Position numbers and translations under genes: made by a program. A stretch of 64,000 bases of DNA from Sphingomonas sp. Lineage in GTDB: Bacteria; Pseudomonadota; Alphaproteobacteria; Sphingomonadales; Sphingomonadaceae. Positions 7,394 through 17,151 of this stretch are shown one piece after another (positions within the stretch are counted from its first letter, which is position 1; the number at the start of each line of letters is the position of its first letter). The notes beneath the pieces were generated by a model that searched no databases, had not been told where the DNA came from, and saw nothing but the letters and a program-made list of their open reading frames with translations. Where the stretch lies: NCBI RefSeq assembly GCF_017304635.1, contig NZ_JAFKMA010000002.1, positions 248,001 to 312,000 on the forward strand, given 5' to 3'.

Positions 7394-9172
7394 TCATGCC
7401 GCCAGGTCGTAGGGCTTGATCTCGCCGGCCAGGTACAGGTTGCGGGCCTTGGCGCGGCTGAGCTTGCCGGAGCTGGTGCGCGGCAGGGTGCGCGGGGGGA
7501 TCAGCTCGATCACGCAGTTCATGCCGGTGACCGAGCGGACGCGCTCGCGAATCTCGTCGCGCAGGCGCAGGCGTTCGGCCTCGTCGGTGGTGCGGCACTG
7601 GACCAGCACGGCGGGCGTTTCCTCGCCGCCCGGAGCCGTGATCGCGAAGGCGGCGATGTCGCCGGCCTTGAACCCGGGGAGCTGTTCGACCGCCCACTCG
7701 ATGTCCTGCGGCCAGTGGTTGCGGCCGTTGACGATAATCATGTCCTTGGCGCGGCCGACGATGTAGATGTAGCCGTCCGACATGTAGCCCATGTCGCCGG
7801 TGTCGAGCCAGCCGTCCTTCAGGCAGGCGTCGGTCGCCGCTTCGTCGCGGAAATAGCCGACCATTACCGAGGGCCCCGCGCACCAGACCTTGCCGATCGC
7901 GCGGTCGGGCAGCGGCGTGCCGTCCTCCTCGCGGATCTCGATCTCCATGCCGAGCGCGGGCTTGCCGCAATTGACGATCGCGCGATAGCGTTGCGGGCGG
8001 TCGCGGCGGCCTTCCTGGCCCGACAGCTGGGTTTCCTCGACCAGCTCGACACGGATACCCTCGCCCGGCGGCATGATCGACACCGCCAGCGTCGCCTCGG
8101 CCAGGCCGTAGGAGGGCAGGAACGCGCTCGCCTTGAACCCGGCATCGCCGAACGCGTCGACGAACGACTGCATCACGTCGGGGCGGATCATGTCGGCACC
8201 GTTGCCCGCGACGCGCCAGCGCGACAGGTCGAAGCGTTCCGACGCCTTGGTCTGGCTCGACATGCGGCGCGCGCAGATGTCGTAGCCGAAGGTCGGCGAA
8301 TAGGAGAGCGAGGTGCCCGGATTGCGGCTGATGAGGTCGAGCCAGGCGAGCGGGCGTCGCGCGAAATCCTCGGTCTTCAGGTAATCGGTCGAGACTTGGT
8401 TGGCGATCACCGACAGGAAGCAGCCGACCAGGCCCATGTCGTGATACCAGGGCAGCCACGACACGCAGCGGTCGCCCGCACCGACCTTCATCCCGATCGA
8501 ATGCGCGGCGAGGTTGGACAGCAAAGCGGCATGCGTGATCGCGACGCCGTGCGGGAAGCGGGTCGATCCGCTCGAATATTGCAGGTACGCGATGTCGTCG
8601 GGCTTCGCCTCGGGCAGCGCGGTCTCGGTCGCGTCGCGCTCGGCGAAGGCGGCCCAGTCGATCCCCTCGACCCCGCGCAGCTTGGCGGCCTCCGCGCACA
8701 TCGCGGCGATTTCGGGCGGGTAGATCAACAGCTTGGGATCGCAGCTGTCGAGCTGGACCGAGAGCTGATCGATATAGGACTGCGCGCCGCCGAAGCTGGT
8801 CGGCAGCGGTAGCGGCACCGGCCAGCCACCGGCATAGATTACGCCGAAGAAGAGAGCGGCGAACTCGGTCCCGGTCTCAGCGATCAGCGCGACGCGATCC
8901 TCCGGCCGGATGCCGGCGGCGACCAGCCGCTTGGCCATCGCCAGCGCATCGTCGCGCAACTCGCGGAACGGATAGGCGCGGAGCAACGTGCCGCGCGGAT
9001 CGTGGAAGTTGAGCCCGCGCTCGCCCCGCGCCGCATAATCCAGCGCCTCGCCCAGCGTCGCGAAATCGGCGAATCGCCGCGGCAGCGAATCGTCGGTCGG
9101 CGTCGGCGACAGCTCGCCTGCACCGTTGCCCGAAACTTCCGTTACCTTGTCCATCGTCATCGCATCGCCCAT
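7394..9172 (-). CDS. fatty acyl-AMP ligase (acyl-adenylating enzyme)
   Basis: A 592 aa ANL-superfamily enzyme. The adenylation motif LQYSSGSTRFPHGVAITH (about residues 190-210) carries the SSGST-x-P signature typical of fatty acyl-AMP ligases rather than acyl-CoA synthetases. Later come the WLPWYHDMGLVGCF segment, the PSYGLAEATLAVS motif, LDTGDMGYMSDGYIYIVGRAKD and a C-terminal lid with the lysine in RTSSGKLSRAKAR. Such enzymes load an acyl chain onto an acyl carrier protein for lipid or polyketide synthesis. No carrier protein or polyketide synthase lies nearby, so the pathway is not shown. Alternative starts are 12 and 18 bases downstream. Confidence 0.88.
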   Translation of the reverse strand: MGDAMTMDKVTEVSGNGAGELSPTPTDDSLPRRFADFATLGEALDYAARGERGLNFHDPRGTLLRAYPFRELRDDALAMAKRLVAAGIRPEDRVALIAETGTEFAALFFGVIYAGGWPVPLPLPTSFGGAQSYIDQLSVQLDSCDPKLLIYPPEIAAMCAEAAKLRGVEGIDWAAFAERDATETALPEAKPDDIAYLQYSSGSTRFPHGVAITHAALLSNLAAHSIGMKVGAGDRCVSWLPWYHDMGLVGCFLSVIANQVSTDYLKTEDFARRPLAWLDLISRNPGTSLSYSPTFGYDICARRMSSQTKASERFDLSRWRVAGNGADMIRPDVMQSFVDAFGDAGFKASAFLPSYGLAEATLAVSIMPPGEGIRVELVEETQLSGQEGRRDRPQRYRAIVNCGKPALGMEIEIREEDGTPLPDRAIGKVWCAGPSVMVGYFRDEAATDACLKDGWLDTGDMGYMSDGYIYIVGRAKDMIIVNGRNHWPQDIEWAVEQLPGFKAGDIAAFAITAPGGEETPAVLVQCRTTDEAERLRLRDEIRERVRSVTGMNCVIELIPPRTLPRTSSGKLSRAKARNLYLAGEIKPYDLAA

Positions 9173-9271
9173 GTTCGCGGCCCTTCACCCCCAAGGACAC
9201 ACCTTCACCGACTTTATCTGGTGCCGGCAGGCGTTCAAAATCCGGTGTCAGTGTGGCACAATCAAGGCGGT

Positions 9272-9805
9272 ATGCGTCAGGTTCCCTCCCGCTCCCCCGC
9301 GCCGCCGCTCGATCGGGCGGCGCTCGAACGGCTGGCGCTGCGCTATGTCGAGCGGTTCGCAACGACGCGGGCGCGGCTGGCGACCTATCTCGCCGGCAAG
9401 ATCCGCCAGCGCGGCTGGGAGGGGGAGGCGGCCGACCCAGCGGCGATCGCCGAACGGTTCGCCGAACTCGGCTATGTCGACGACCGCGCCTATGGCGAGG
9501 CGAAAGCGGCGGCGATGGGCCGGCGCGGGCTCGGCGCACGCCGCGTGGCGGGGGCGCTCCACCAGGCCGGGGTGACCGGCGACGACGCCGCGGCGATCGC
9601 GCCGGTGGTCGACGAGCGCGCGGTCGAGACCGCGCTCGCCTTCGCCCGCCGCCGCCGGATCGGACCGTTCGCGGCCGAGGCGCCCGAACGTGACGTGCGC
9701 GAAAAACAGATCGCGGCGATGCTCCGCGCCGGCCATTCACCGGCACTCGCAAGGCGGATTGCGGCGATGGCCCCGGGCGACGATATTGCCGACCTCGACT
9801 CGTGA
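9272..9805 (+). CDS. recX: regulatory protein RecX
   Basis: RecX (177 aa) binds RecA filaments and restrains recombination activity. It consists of three-helix repeats; visible landmarks are the central FAELGYVDDRAYGEAKAAAMGRRG block and the following GARRVAGAL helix. The ATG at 9272 follows an AAGGCGG ribosome-binding site, which places the start here rather than further upstream in the long open frame. recA is not in the window. Confidence 0.88.
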   Translation: MRQVPSRSPAPPLDRAALERLALRYVERFATTRARLATYLAGKIRQRGWEGEAADPAAIAERFAELGYVDDRAYGEAKAAAMGRRGLGARRVAGALHQAGVTGDDAAAIAPVVDERAVETALAFARRRRIGPFAAEAPERDVREKQIAAMLRAGHSPALARRIAAMAPGDDIADLDS

Positions 9806-9893
9806 CCGGCCGGGGTCATAATCGATAACGCGTCGCAATACTCTGGCCGGATTGGTTTTTGCCAACCTTATGCTACTGCCGTAGCAACGGGGG

Positions 9894-10478
9894 ATGAAGG
9901 TGCGCGACGAACCGCAACCGCCGCACGGCGGACGGCAGGACAGTGAGGTTGATGACGTCATGGCGGCGTCCGACGAGACACGTCATATCGGGTCGATGAA
10001 GTGGTTTGACGTGACTCGCGGGTTCGGGTTCATGGTCGACGATCACGGCGCGGGCGACGTGCTGATCCATTTCAGCGTGCTACAGGACCATAACCGCCGC
10101 AGCCTGCCGGAAGGCGCGCGGATCGAATGCCTCGCCGTCCATCGCCAGCGCGGGTTGCAGGCGACCGAAATCCTGTCGATTGACCTGACCAACGCGGTCG
10201 AGCCGCCGCGCCGCACCCTGCCGCATCCCGACCGCATCGATCCGATCGCGATGCTCGACGAAGCGGGTGCGTTCGAGCCGGTCCGCGTCAAGTGGTTCAA
10301 CCGGCTGAAGGGATACGGCTTCCTGGTGCGCGACGCCGATTCGGCGGACATCTTCGTCCATATGGAGACGCTGCGCCGCGCTGGCGTGCCCGAGGTCGAG
10401 CCAGACCAGCCGCTGCGCGCGCGCGTGGTCGACGGGCGCAAGGGGCCGCTGGCGGTCGCGGTCGAGCCGGTCGCGTGA
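9894..10478 (+). CDS. tandem cold-shock-domain protein
   Basis: A 194 aa protein with two cold-shock OB folds. The first (about 30-95) has [18 protein letters not shown] with the RNP1-like GFGFM and the RNP2-like DVLIHFS. The second (about 128-192) has [18 protein letters not shown] and DIFVHME. Double-CSD proteins of this length are characteristic of alphaproteobacteria and bind single-stranded RNA or DNA. It is followed 4 bases later by the DUF192 gene, so the two are probably co-transcribed. The first codons (before residue 25) are poorly conserved in appearance, and an ATG at 9960 could be used instead. Confidence 0.88.
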   Translation: MKVRDEPQPPHGGRQDSEVDDVMAASDETRHIGSMKWFDVTRGFGFMVDDHGAGDVLIHFSVLQDHNRRSLPEGARIECLAVHRQRGLQATEILSIDLTNAVEPPRRTLPHPDRIDPIAMLDEAGAFEPVRVKWFNRLKGYGFLVRDADSADIFVHMETLRRAGVPEVEPDQPLRARVVDGRKGPLAVAVEPVA

Positions 10479-10482
10479 AAAA

Positions 10483-10965
10483 ATGAGGCTGCGGCTCGCC
10501 CTTGCCCCGCTGGCGCTCGCGTTCGTCGCGGGGGGTTGCGCGAACGGCGGCGCCGGCAACGACGCCGCGGCGGCGGCGGCGAAGACCGTCGCGGTCACCA
10601 TCACCAGCGCCAACGGACCCCACGTCTTCCAGGTCGAGCGCGCCGTCACCCCGGCCGAGCAAGAGCGCGGCCTGATGTACCGCACCGACCTGACCGACAC
10701 CAACGGCATGCTGTTCTGGCCCTATCCGGCCGGCGGCGGCGCGCCCCGGGTCGCCAGCTTCTGGATGAAGAACACGCCGAGCGCGCTCGACATCGTCTTC
10801 ATCCGCGCCGACGGCACCATCGCGCATATCGCGGAGAATGCCGTGCCCCACGACGAAACCCCGCTGTCGTCGGAGGAACCGGTCGCGGCGGTGCTGGAGG
10901 TGAAGGGCGGCCGGACGTCGGCACTGGGCATCGCCGAGGGCGACAAGGTGAGCTGGGCGAAATAA
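10483..10965 (+). CDS. DUF192 family lipoprotein
   Basis: A 160 aa exported protein. A lipoprotein signal peptide ends in VAGGCAN (lipobox Cys 19), an Ala-rich linker follows, then a DUF192 domain with AEQERGLMYRTDL, GMLFWPY and the hallmark FWMKNTPSALDIVFI, and a C-terminal GDKVSW. The DUF192 fold is a small beta-barrel of unknown biochemical function. It follows the cold-shock gene closely and could share its transcript. Confidence 0.9.
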   Translation: MRLRLALAPLALAFVAGGCANGGAGNDAAAAAAKTVAVTITSANGPHVFQVERAVTPAEQERGLMYRTDLTDTNGMLFWPYPAGGGAPRVASFWMKNTPSALDIVFIRADGTIAHIAENAVPHDETPLSSEEPVAAVLEVKGGRTSALGIAEGDKVSWAK

Positions 10966-11030
10966 CCGTCGCCGAAGGGCGCGCGGCGAACGGTTGCGAC
11001 AGACGGTGGCGACAGGGGGGGGGCAGCGGG

Positions 11031-12059
11031 ATGACGGTTTGCCTGACGGGCAGGGTAGCGAACTTGAGGTCGATAGGCCGGCTGCTAGCGCTGGCGGCTC
11101 TGTTGCTCACGGGGATGACGCTGGTAGGCGCGGCGAGTGCGCAGCCGCGTTATGCGATCATCGACATGCACATGCATGCCGAGCCGGCCGACGCCTATGG
11201 TCCGCCGCCGCAGACGGTCTGCGCGCCGTACGGCGAGTGGCCGGCGCGCGATCCCGGCAAGCCGATCGGCACTTATCTCGACGCGTTCAGCGGTCATCCG
11301 GCCTGCGCGCACCCGGTCCGCTCCGAACGCACCGACGCCGCGATCCGCGACGCGAGTCTCGCGCAACTGCGCAAGCACAACATGCTCGCGGTGCTGAGCG
11401 GGCCGGAGGATCGCGTCGCCGACTGGACCGCACGCGCGGAGGGGCGGATCCTGCCCGCGATCGGCGACGTCTGGCCGCTCCCGTCCGTGGCGCAATTGCG
11501 TGCCGCGCACCGCGCCGGGCACCTCAAGGTGATCGGCGAGATCACCGCGCAATATGACGGCGTGCCGCCCAACGATCCCGCGCTCGAACCCTATTACACG
11601 CTGGCCGAGGAACTCGACATCCCGGTCGGCGTGCATGTCGGTCCCGGCCCGCCCGGCATCGCCTATTTCGCCGCGCCGAAGATGCGGCTGCGCGACGCGC
11701 GCGCGACCGCGTTGGAGGACGTGCTGGTCCGCCACCCCAGGCTGCGGCTTTACGTGATGCATGCCGGCTGGCCGTTCGCCGACGACATGATCGCGCTGCT
11801 GTACGCGCATCCGCAGGTGTATGTGGACACCGGCATCATCGACTACGCTTTCCCGCGCGCCGAATTCCACGCCTATCTCAAGCGACTGGTCGATGCCGGT
11901 TTCGCCCGGCGGATCATGTTCGGCAGCGACCAGATGATCTGGCCCGCCGCGATCGACACCGCGATCGAGGGGATCACCAGCGCCCCGTTCCTGACCCCCG
12001 CGCAGAAGCGCGACATCCTGCACGACAATGCCGCGCGGTTCCTGCGGATCGAGGGGTAG
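11031..12059 (+). CDS. exported amidohydrolase-family protein
   Basis: A 342 aa metal-dependent hydrolase with a TIM-barrel fold of the amidohydrolase-2 (ACMSD-like) type. A signal peptide (LLALAALLLTGMTLVGAASAQP) is followed by IIDMHMHAEP (metal-binding HxH), IPVGVHVGPG, the LYVMHAGWPF histidine, and MFGSDQMIWP carrying the late catalytic Asp. The substrate is unknown. The ATG at 11031 follows a GGCAGCGGG stretch; an unusual run of nine G lies at about 11015-11023, where slippage could occur. Confidence 0.82.
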   Translation: MTVCLTGRVANLRSIGRLLALAALLLTGMTLVGAASAQPRYAIIDMHMHAEPADAYGPPPQTVCAPYGEWPARDPGKPIGTYLDAFSGHPACAHPVRSERTDAAIRDASLAQLRKHNMLAVLSGPEDRVADWTARAEGRILPAIGDVWPLPSVAQLRAAHRAGHLKVIGEITAQYDGVPPNDPALEPYYTLAEELDIPVGVHVGPGPPGIAYFAAPKMRLRDARATALEDVLVRHPRLRLYVMHAGWPFADDMIALLYAHPQVYVDTGIIDYAFPRAEFHAYLKRLVDAGFARRIMFGSDQMIWPAAIDTAIEGITSAPFLTPAQKRDILHDNAARFLRIEG

Positions 12060-12068
12060 GGGCGGGGA

Positions 12069-12127
12069 GGATATCGCGTGGTTAGCCGACGCGCCGTCTT
12101 ACGACCGGCGAGCGGCTAACCGGATAT
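12069..12127. terminator. inverted repeat between convergent genes, likely bidirectional terminator
   Basis: GGTTAGCCG (12080-12088) is the perfect complement of CGGCTAACC (12113-12121), with outer GATATC repeats on both sides. It lies between the convergent amidohydrolase and the exported protein at 12163. There is no clear T-run, so Rho-independent termination is not certain. Confidence 0.45.
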
Positions 12128-12162
12128 CATCGGCGACGGTTGCGCCGGCCGCCGCGATGTCT

Positions 12163-12792
12163 TCAGCGTTTCGACAGTTCCCATGACACGGCCACCGCTT
12201 CGATCGGGTTGCCGCCCTTCGGCGGGATGTAGGTCGGGCCCGCGACCGACTGTTGCGCGCTCGCGGTGAACATCAGCGGTTCCGCGAGATACGCCTGGAC
12301 CTTCGTGCCGTCCGGAATCGTCGCGCTCGTTCCGTGGATCAGGAAACCGAGCACGCTGACGAAGGCGATCGTCGCGACGGAGGCGGCAGTACCGCTCCGG
12401 CCTTCGCTATACTGACTTCCCTGCAACTTGACCGGTCCCCACGGCGTCTGGACATAGGACAGCCGGATGCTGATCTTGCCCTTCTGCCCGAAGTGGCCGT
12501 TCCGCTCGGCACGGGCGATCTCGCCGACCGCGACGGAACCGGCCGGGATCACGACCTGGCCGCGAAACACCACGCTTTCCATGACGTCCAGATAGAGGCG
12601 GTCGCCGGACTTGTTGTCCTTCGTCGACACCTGGGACCGCGTGCTGAGCATCAGGGGCGTTCCGGCCGGCACATAATAATGCGGCGTATTCTTGGATGAT
12701 GAGGGCAGGGGTTGCCAGTAGATGGTGTCCTGCGCCTGCGCCGCACTACTGCTCAGAAGCGCGGCAAACGCCGCGAACGTATAGAATCGCAT
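12163..12792 (-). CDS. exported protein of unknown function (VirB10/TrbI-like barrel suspected)
   Basis: A 209 aa protein with a clear signal peptide (MRFYTFAAFAALLSSSAAQAQD). The mature part is beta-rich, with VPAGTPLMLSTRSQVSTKD, DVMESVVFRGQVVIPAGSVAVGEI and PDGTKVQAYLAEPL. The 'stabilise, pre-set cost, use an upper bound' style of repeats recalls periplasmic VirB10/TrbI-like beta barrels, but no secretion genes are nearby. The ATG at 12792 follows an AGGGGG ribosome-binding site; an upstream extension lacks signal-peptide character. No named function is supported. Confidence 0.7.
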   Translation of the reverse strand: MRFYTFAAFAALLSSSAAQAQDTIYWQPLPSSSKNTPHYYVPAGTPLMLSTRSQVSTKDNKSGDRLYLDVMESVVFRGQVVIPAGSVAVGEIARAERNGHFGQKGKISIRLSYVQTPWGPVKLQGSQYSEGRSGTAASVATIAFVSVLGFLIHGTSATIPDGTKVQAYLAEPLMFTASAQQSVAGPTYIPPKGGNPIEAVAVSWELSKR

Positions 12793-13017
12793 CGATCGCC
12801 CCCTTTTATTATGAAATGGCTGGGTGACGGATAGAAGCGAACGATTAATTATGGGTTGAGTTGGTCGCGATGCGATCAACTGGCTAGAAAGAATTCGGTA
12901 ACTGTAATTCGAGGCGTTTGGTGGTCGGATATTTGCAGGTGATGCCGCCACAATACGACGTGTCGAACAGAAAAGGGCCGGAGATCGCTCCCCGGCCCTC
13001 TTGCTTATCTTGGCCCG

Positions 13018-13113
13018 TCAGCGGCGGAGCCGCTGTCGTCGGTCGGCGCTTTTGCGCCGCCGGCCGGGCGGGCTGATGCGCTGGCGCGCACCGCCGCCGG
13101 CGTGGCGGCGGCT

Positions 13114-13120
<7 letters not shown>
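13018..13120. repeat. REP-like double hairpin, copy 3, and hairpin over the metK 3' end
   Basis: AGCGGCggaGCCGCT, then GTCGTCGGTCGG, then the hairpin CGGCGCttttGCGCCG, then CCGGCCGGGC: the same plan as the copies at 958 and 3352. It is followed by CGGGCTGA (about 13069) pairing with TTCAGCCCG at the metK stop, with an inner CCGCC/GGCGG stem. The second hairpin may terminate metK transcription. Confidence 0.6.
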
Positions 13121-14328
<1,208 letters not shown>

Positions 14329-14400
14329 GGATTTTCCTCTTTGGGATGCAAAGGAAAGCCGGGCCGTTGCCATGCCCATATAAAGCTTTCCTTATATGAC
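14329..14400 (-). promoter_or_regulatory. metK leader with mutually exclusive hairpins masking the ribosome-binding site
   Basis: On the minus strand, GGAAAGC (14391-14385) pairs perfectly with GCTTTCC (14359-14353), with an inner GGGC/GCCC stem. A second helix is possible between TTTCCTTTG (14357-14349) and CAAAGAGGAAA (14343-14333), which buries the metK Shine-Dalgarno. The two helices share TTTCC at 14357-14353, so they cannot form together. A further palindrome, CATATAA/TTTATATG, overlaps the 5' arm. This is the layout of a translational riboswitch or attenuator. I could not match it to SAM-I, SAM-II or the SAM/SAH class. Confidence 0.5.
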
Positions 14401-14409
14401 GAGCCGCTC

Positions 14410-15978
14410 CTAGCGGCGGCGGCGGCGAATGGCAATCGCGATCAGCGTTAACGCGAGCGCGGCGATCGCGACCGTCCAGTTGCCGAGCCGGCTGAACGGC
14501 GTGGGGGCGAAGCGCGGCGGGATCGGCGCCTCGATCGCGCCGGTCCGGTGCATGCCGATCGCGGTCAGGATGCGCCCGTCGGCGGCGATGATCGCGGAGA
14601 TGCCGGTGGGGGTCGAGCGGACGATCGGCAGCCCCTCCTCGATCGCGCGCAACTGCGCCTGCGCCAGGTGCGCGGGCGGGCCGAGATCGCCGAACCAGGC
14701 GTCGTTGGACGGATTGAACAGGAAATCGGGGCGATCGCGCGGATCGACCGTCGCGCCCGAGAAGATCACTTCGTAGCAGATCAGGATGCCGACCCGGCCG
14801 AACCCCGTCACGGAAATCGCGCGCGGTCCCGGCCCGGGGGTGAAGTCGAAGTCCCCCGGCACCAGCCGTGCGAGGCCGAGCGGCTTGAGCAGCCAGGGCA
14901 GGGGGAGGTATTCGCCGAAGGGTACCAGGTGCGACTTGTCGTAGCGGCCGTGCAGGCGCGCATCGGGCTCGACCAGCACGACCGAGTTGGTCGCGGCGGT
15001 CACCTCGTCGCTGCGCGGATCGAACGTCATCGTCTGCGCGCCGGTCAGGATCGCGTCGCGGTCGCCGAGCAGCGCCGCCATCCGCACGCGCGCCAGCGTC
15101 GCGCTGCCCATGTAATCGTAGACGTAGCGCGGATAGCCGTCCTCGACCGGGAAGCGCATCGCCCCCTCCGGCCAGAACAGCAGTCGCGGGCGGTCGCCGG
15201 GGCGGCCGGACTCGCGTGCCAGTGCCTCGAAATTATTCTCGGCATAGGCGGCGGTCGGGCGCTCCTCCTCGGGCAGATTGGGCTGGACGACGCGCAGCAA
15301 CTGGCGCGCTTCAGGCGTGGGGACGCAGGTCGCGATGCGGCAGCGGTCGGTGCCGATCAGGGCGAGCAGGGCGAACCCCGGCACGGCGATCGCCGCCAGC
15401 CGCCAGCGGCGCAACACCAGCAGCATCAGCGCGCCGGCCACCACGACGATCAGCCCGGACAGGGTATAGGTCCCGACCGCCCAGGCCGGCTGCGCCAGTC
15501 CCGCCGGCACCAGCACGACGCTCAAGGGGTCCCACGGATAGCCGGTGAACATCGCCCCGCGCAGATATTCGGTCACCGTCCACGCCGCGCCGGCGACCAG
15601 CACGAACGCGGCGTCGGGAGCGGGGGCGAGGTCGCGCCGCGCCGCCGGGCTGGCGAGCCGCCACGCAAGACCCGCGGCGAGCATGGGGTAGATCGCAAGG
15701 TACGCCGCCAGCGCCAGCACCGCGACATAGCCGAGCGATGGCGGCATTGCGTCCTGGAACGCGAACGGCTGCTGCACCCAGGCGTTGGCGATGGCGAAAT
15801 GCCCGACCCCGAACCACCAGCCGATGCCGAGCACGCGGCGCAGCGAGGGCGCTTCATGGACGAGATGGAGCCATGCCGCGATCGCGACGACGGTGGCGGG
15901 CAGGAAGCTCCACGGCGGAATACCGAGCGCGGACACGATGCCGAGGATCAGGGGGAGGAGGAAGCGGAGGCGGTGCAA
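14410..15978 (-). CDS. lnt: apolipoprotein N-acyltransferase
   Basis: Lnt (522 aa) adds the third acyl chain to lipoproteins in the inner membrane. Eight or so N-terminal hydrophobic segments (about 5-215) precede a nitrilase-like periplasmic domain with the catalytic Glu in FWPEGAMRFP, the Lys in YDKSHLVPFGEYLP and the Cys in ILICYEVIFSG. A last TM helix is followed by RRRRR at the C-terminus. metK is immediately downstream. Confidence 0.95.
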   Translation of the reverse strand: MHRLRFLLPLILGIVSALGIPPWSFLPATVVAIAAWLHLVHEAPSLRRVLGIGWWFGVGHFAIANAWVQQPFAFQDAMPPSLGYVAVLALAAYLAIYPMLAAGLAWRLASPAARRDLAPAPDAAFVLVAGAAWTVTEYLRGAMFTGYPWDPLSVVLVPAGLAQPAWAVGTYTLSGLIVVVAGALMLLVLRRWRLAAIAVPGFALLALIGTDRCRIATCVPTPEARQLLRVVQPNLPEEERPTAAYAENNFEALARESGRPGDRPRLLFWPEGAMRFPVEDGYPRYVYDYMGSATLARVRMAALLGDRDAILTGAQTMTFDPRSDEVTAATNSVVLVEPDARLHGRYDKSHLVPFGEYLPLPWLLKPLGLARLVPGDFDFTPGPGPRAISVTGFGRVGILICYEVIFSGATVDPRDRPDFLFNPSNDAWFGDLGPPAHLAQAQLRAIEEGLPIVRSTPTGISAIIAADGRILTAIGMHRTGAIEAPIPPRFAPTPFSRLGNWTVAIAALALTLIAIAIRRRRR

Positions 15979-15997
15979 GGCGGACGCTGACCCAATT

Positions 15998-16157
15998 CGT
16001 CATGCCGGGCTCGTCCCGGTGTTCGACCTTTGGCTTAGCCCCGCTAAGCCAAGATTGCATCCGGGGGATGCAATCTCGGTCGAACATACCGTGCCGCGAG
16101 CGCCGCACGCGTTGTGTATGCGGCCCGGTGGACCCCGGGACAAGCCCGGGATGACGG
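15998..16157. repeat. composite palindromic element R2
   Basis: The left end CGTCATGCCGGGCtcGTCCCGG and the right end CCCGGGacaaGCCCGGGATGACGG are inverted copies. Between them lie GGCTTAGCcccGCTAAGCC and GATTGCATCcgggGGATGCAATC hairpins. At about 160 bp this copy is longer than the others, as though one element had inserted in another. Confidence 0.65.
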
Positions 16158-16211
16158 GATTGGTGTGCCTCCTATTCTGATGAGGTAGAATGCGCGCGCC
16201 CATTCCAGCGC

Positions 16212-16315
16212 CTCCCCGGCGGAGGCCGGGGTCCAGTCGGGATGGCGGTGGTAATGAAGCGCCACGCTCGCCAACCGGCCGCTTCCACCTAGACCCCGGC
16301 CTTCGCCGGGGTGGA
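16212..16315. repeat. composite palindromic element R3
   Basis: CCCCGGCggagGCCGGGG (16214-16231) followed by TCCAGTCGG, then a unique middle, then CCCCGGCcttcGCCGGGG (16294-16311). It occupies the gap upstream of the VOC gene and may include its promoter. Confidence 0.65.
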
Positions 16316-16337
16316 ATTTTGAGATAGGACTCGCGCC

Positions 16338-16757
16338 ATGACCCTCCGCCCGTTCCACCTCGCCTTCCCCGTCCACGATCTCGCCGCGGCGCGCGCCTTC
16401 TATGGCGGCACGCTCGGGTGCGCGGAGGGGCGGAGTTCCGACCACTGGATCGACTTCGACCTTTACGGGCATCAGATCGTCGCGCATCTCGACCCCGCCG
16501 CGGAGCCGGTCGCGGTCGCCAATGCGGTCGACGGTCACGACGTGCCGGTGCCGCATTTCGGCGTGGTGCTGACCATGTCCGACTGGCGCGCGCTGGCCGA
16601 TCGCGTCGCGGCCGCCGGCGTGCCGTTCGGGATCGCTCCGCACATCCGATTCGTCGGGCAACCGGGCGAGCAGGCGACGATGTTCTTCTGCGACCCCAGC
16701 GGGAACGCGCTCGAGTTCAAGGCGTTCGCCGATGACGCCATGCTGTTCGCCAAATGA
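16338..16757 (+). CDS. VOC-family (glyoxalase/dioxygenase fold) protein
   Basis: A 139 aa metal-binding protein of the vicinal-oxygen-chelate fold. The first beta-alpha-beta module starts [23 protein letters not shown], with a probable metal His in FHLAF. HIVAHL-like and PHFGVVL strands carry the second His, and the end motif [15 protein letters not shown] holds the conserved Glu. The substrate cannot be assigned. The next gene begins 1 base after its stop, so the two form a pair. Confidence 0.85.
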   Translation: MTLRPFHLAFPVHDLAAARAFYGGTLGCAEGRSSDHWIDFDLYGHQIVAHLDPAAEPVAVANAVDGHDVPVPHFGVVLTMSDWRALADRVAAAGVPFGIAPHIRFVGQPGEQATMFFCDPSGNALEFKAFADDAMLFAK

Positions 16758-16758
16758 C

Positions 16759-17061
16759 ATGACCGAGCCGATCGTCGTCGAGATCCCGCACAAACTGGGC
16801 CAGGCCGAGGCGCGGTCGCGTGTCGATCGCGGGATCGGCAAGCTCGCGGGCATGATCCCCGGCGGCGCGGCGGTCGATCATGCTTGGGCGGGCGACGTCC
16901 TGAACTTCACCGTCGCCGCAATGGGCCAGCGCATCGCGAGCCGGATCGACGTCCGCGCCGACCGCGTCATCGCGACGGTCGACCTGCCACCCTTCCTCGC
17001 GCTGTTCGCCGACCGGATCCGCGCGAAGCTGACCAAGGAAGCGCCAAGGCTGCTGGAATAG
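16759..17061 (+). CDS. polyhydroxyalkanoic acid system family protein
   Basis: A 100 aa protein of the PHA_gran_rgn type. It opens IVVEIPHKLGQAEARSRVDRGI and continues with beta strands (DVLNFTVAAMGQRIASRIDV) and a C-terminal helix with FADRIRAKL. Members occur beside polyhydroxyalkanoate genes in some bacteria but are also found alone, and their biochemical role is unknown. The ATG at 16759 is chosen because homology-like sequence starts there; an ATG 27 bases upstream overlaps the previous gene. Confidence 0.8.
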   Translation: MTEPIVVEIPHKLGQAEARSRVDRGIGKLAGMIPGGAAVDHAWAGDVLNFTVAAMGQRIASRIDVRADRVIATVDLPPFLALFADRIRAKLTKEAPRLLE

Positions 17062-17071
17062 TCAGCCGCGC

Positions 17072-17150
17072 GTATTCCCGCGAAAGCGGGAATCCAGAGC
17101 CAAGCACGATATCGCTCGAAACCCTGGGCTCCTGCGTCCGCAGGAGCACG
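17072..17150. repeat. composite palindromic element R4
   Basis: ATTCCCGCgaaaGCGGGAAT (17074-17093) and GCTCCTGCgtccGCAGGAGC (17129-17148) form the two ends, with CCAGAGCC inside. It lies between the convergent PHA-system and phosphatase genes. Confidence 0.6.
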
Positions 17151-17151
17151 G

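Noticed and set aside
14329-14400. Assigning the metK leader to a named SAM riboswitch class
   Set aside because: The stems and conserved nucleotides do not match the SAM-I, SAM-II or SAM/SAH patterns I know; reported only as a structured leader.
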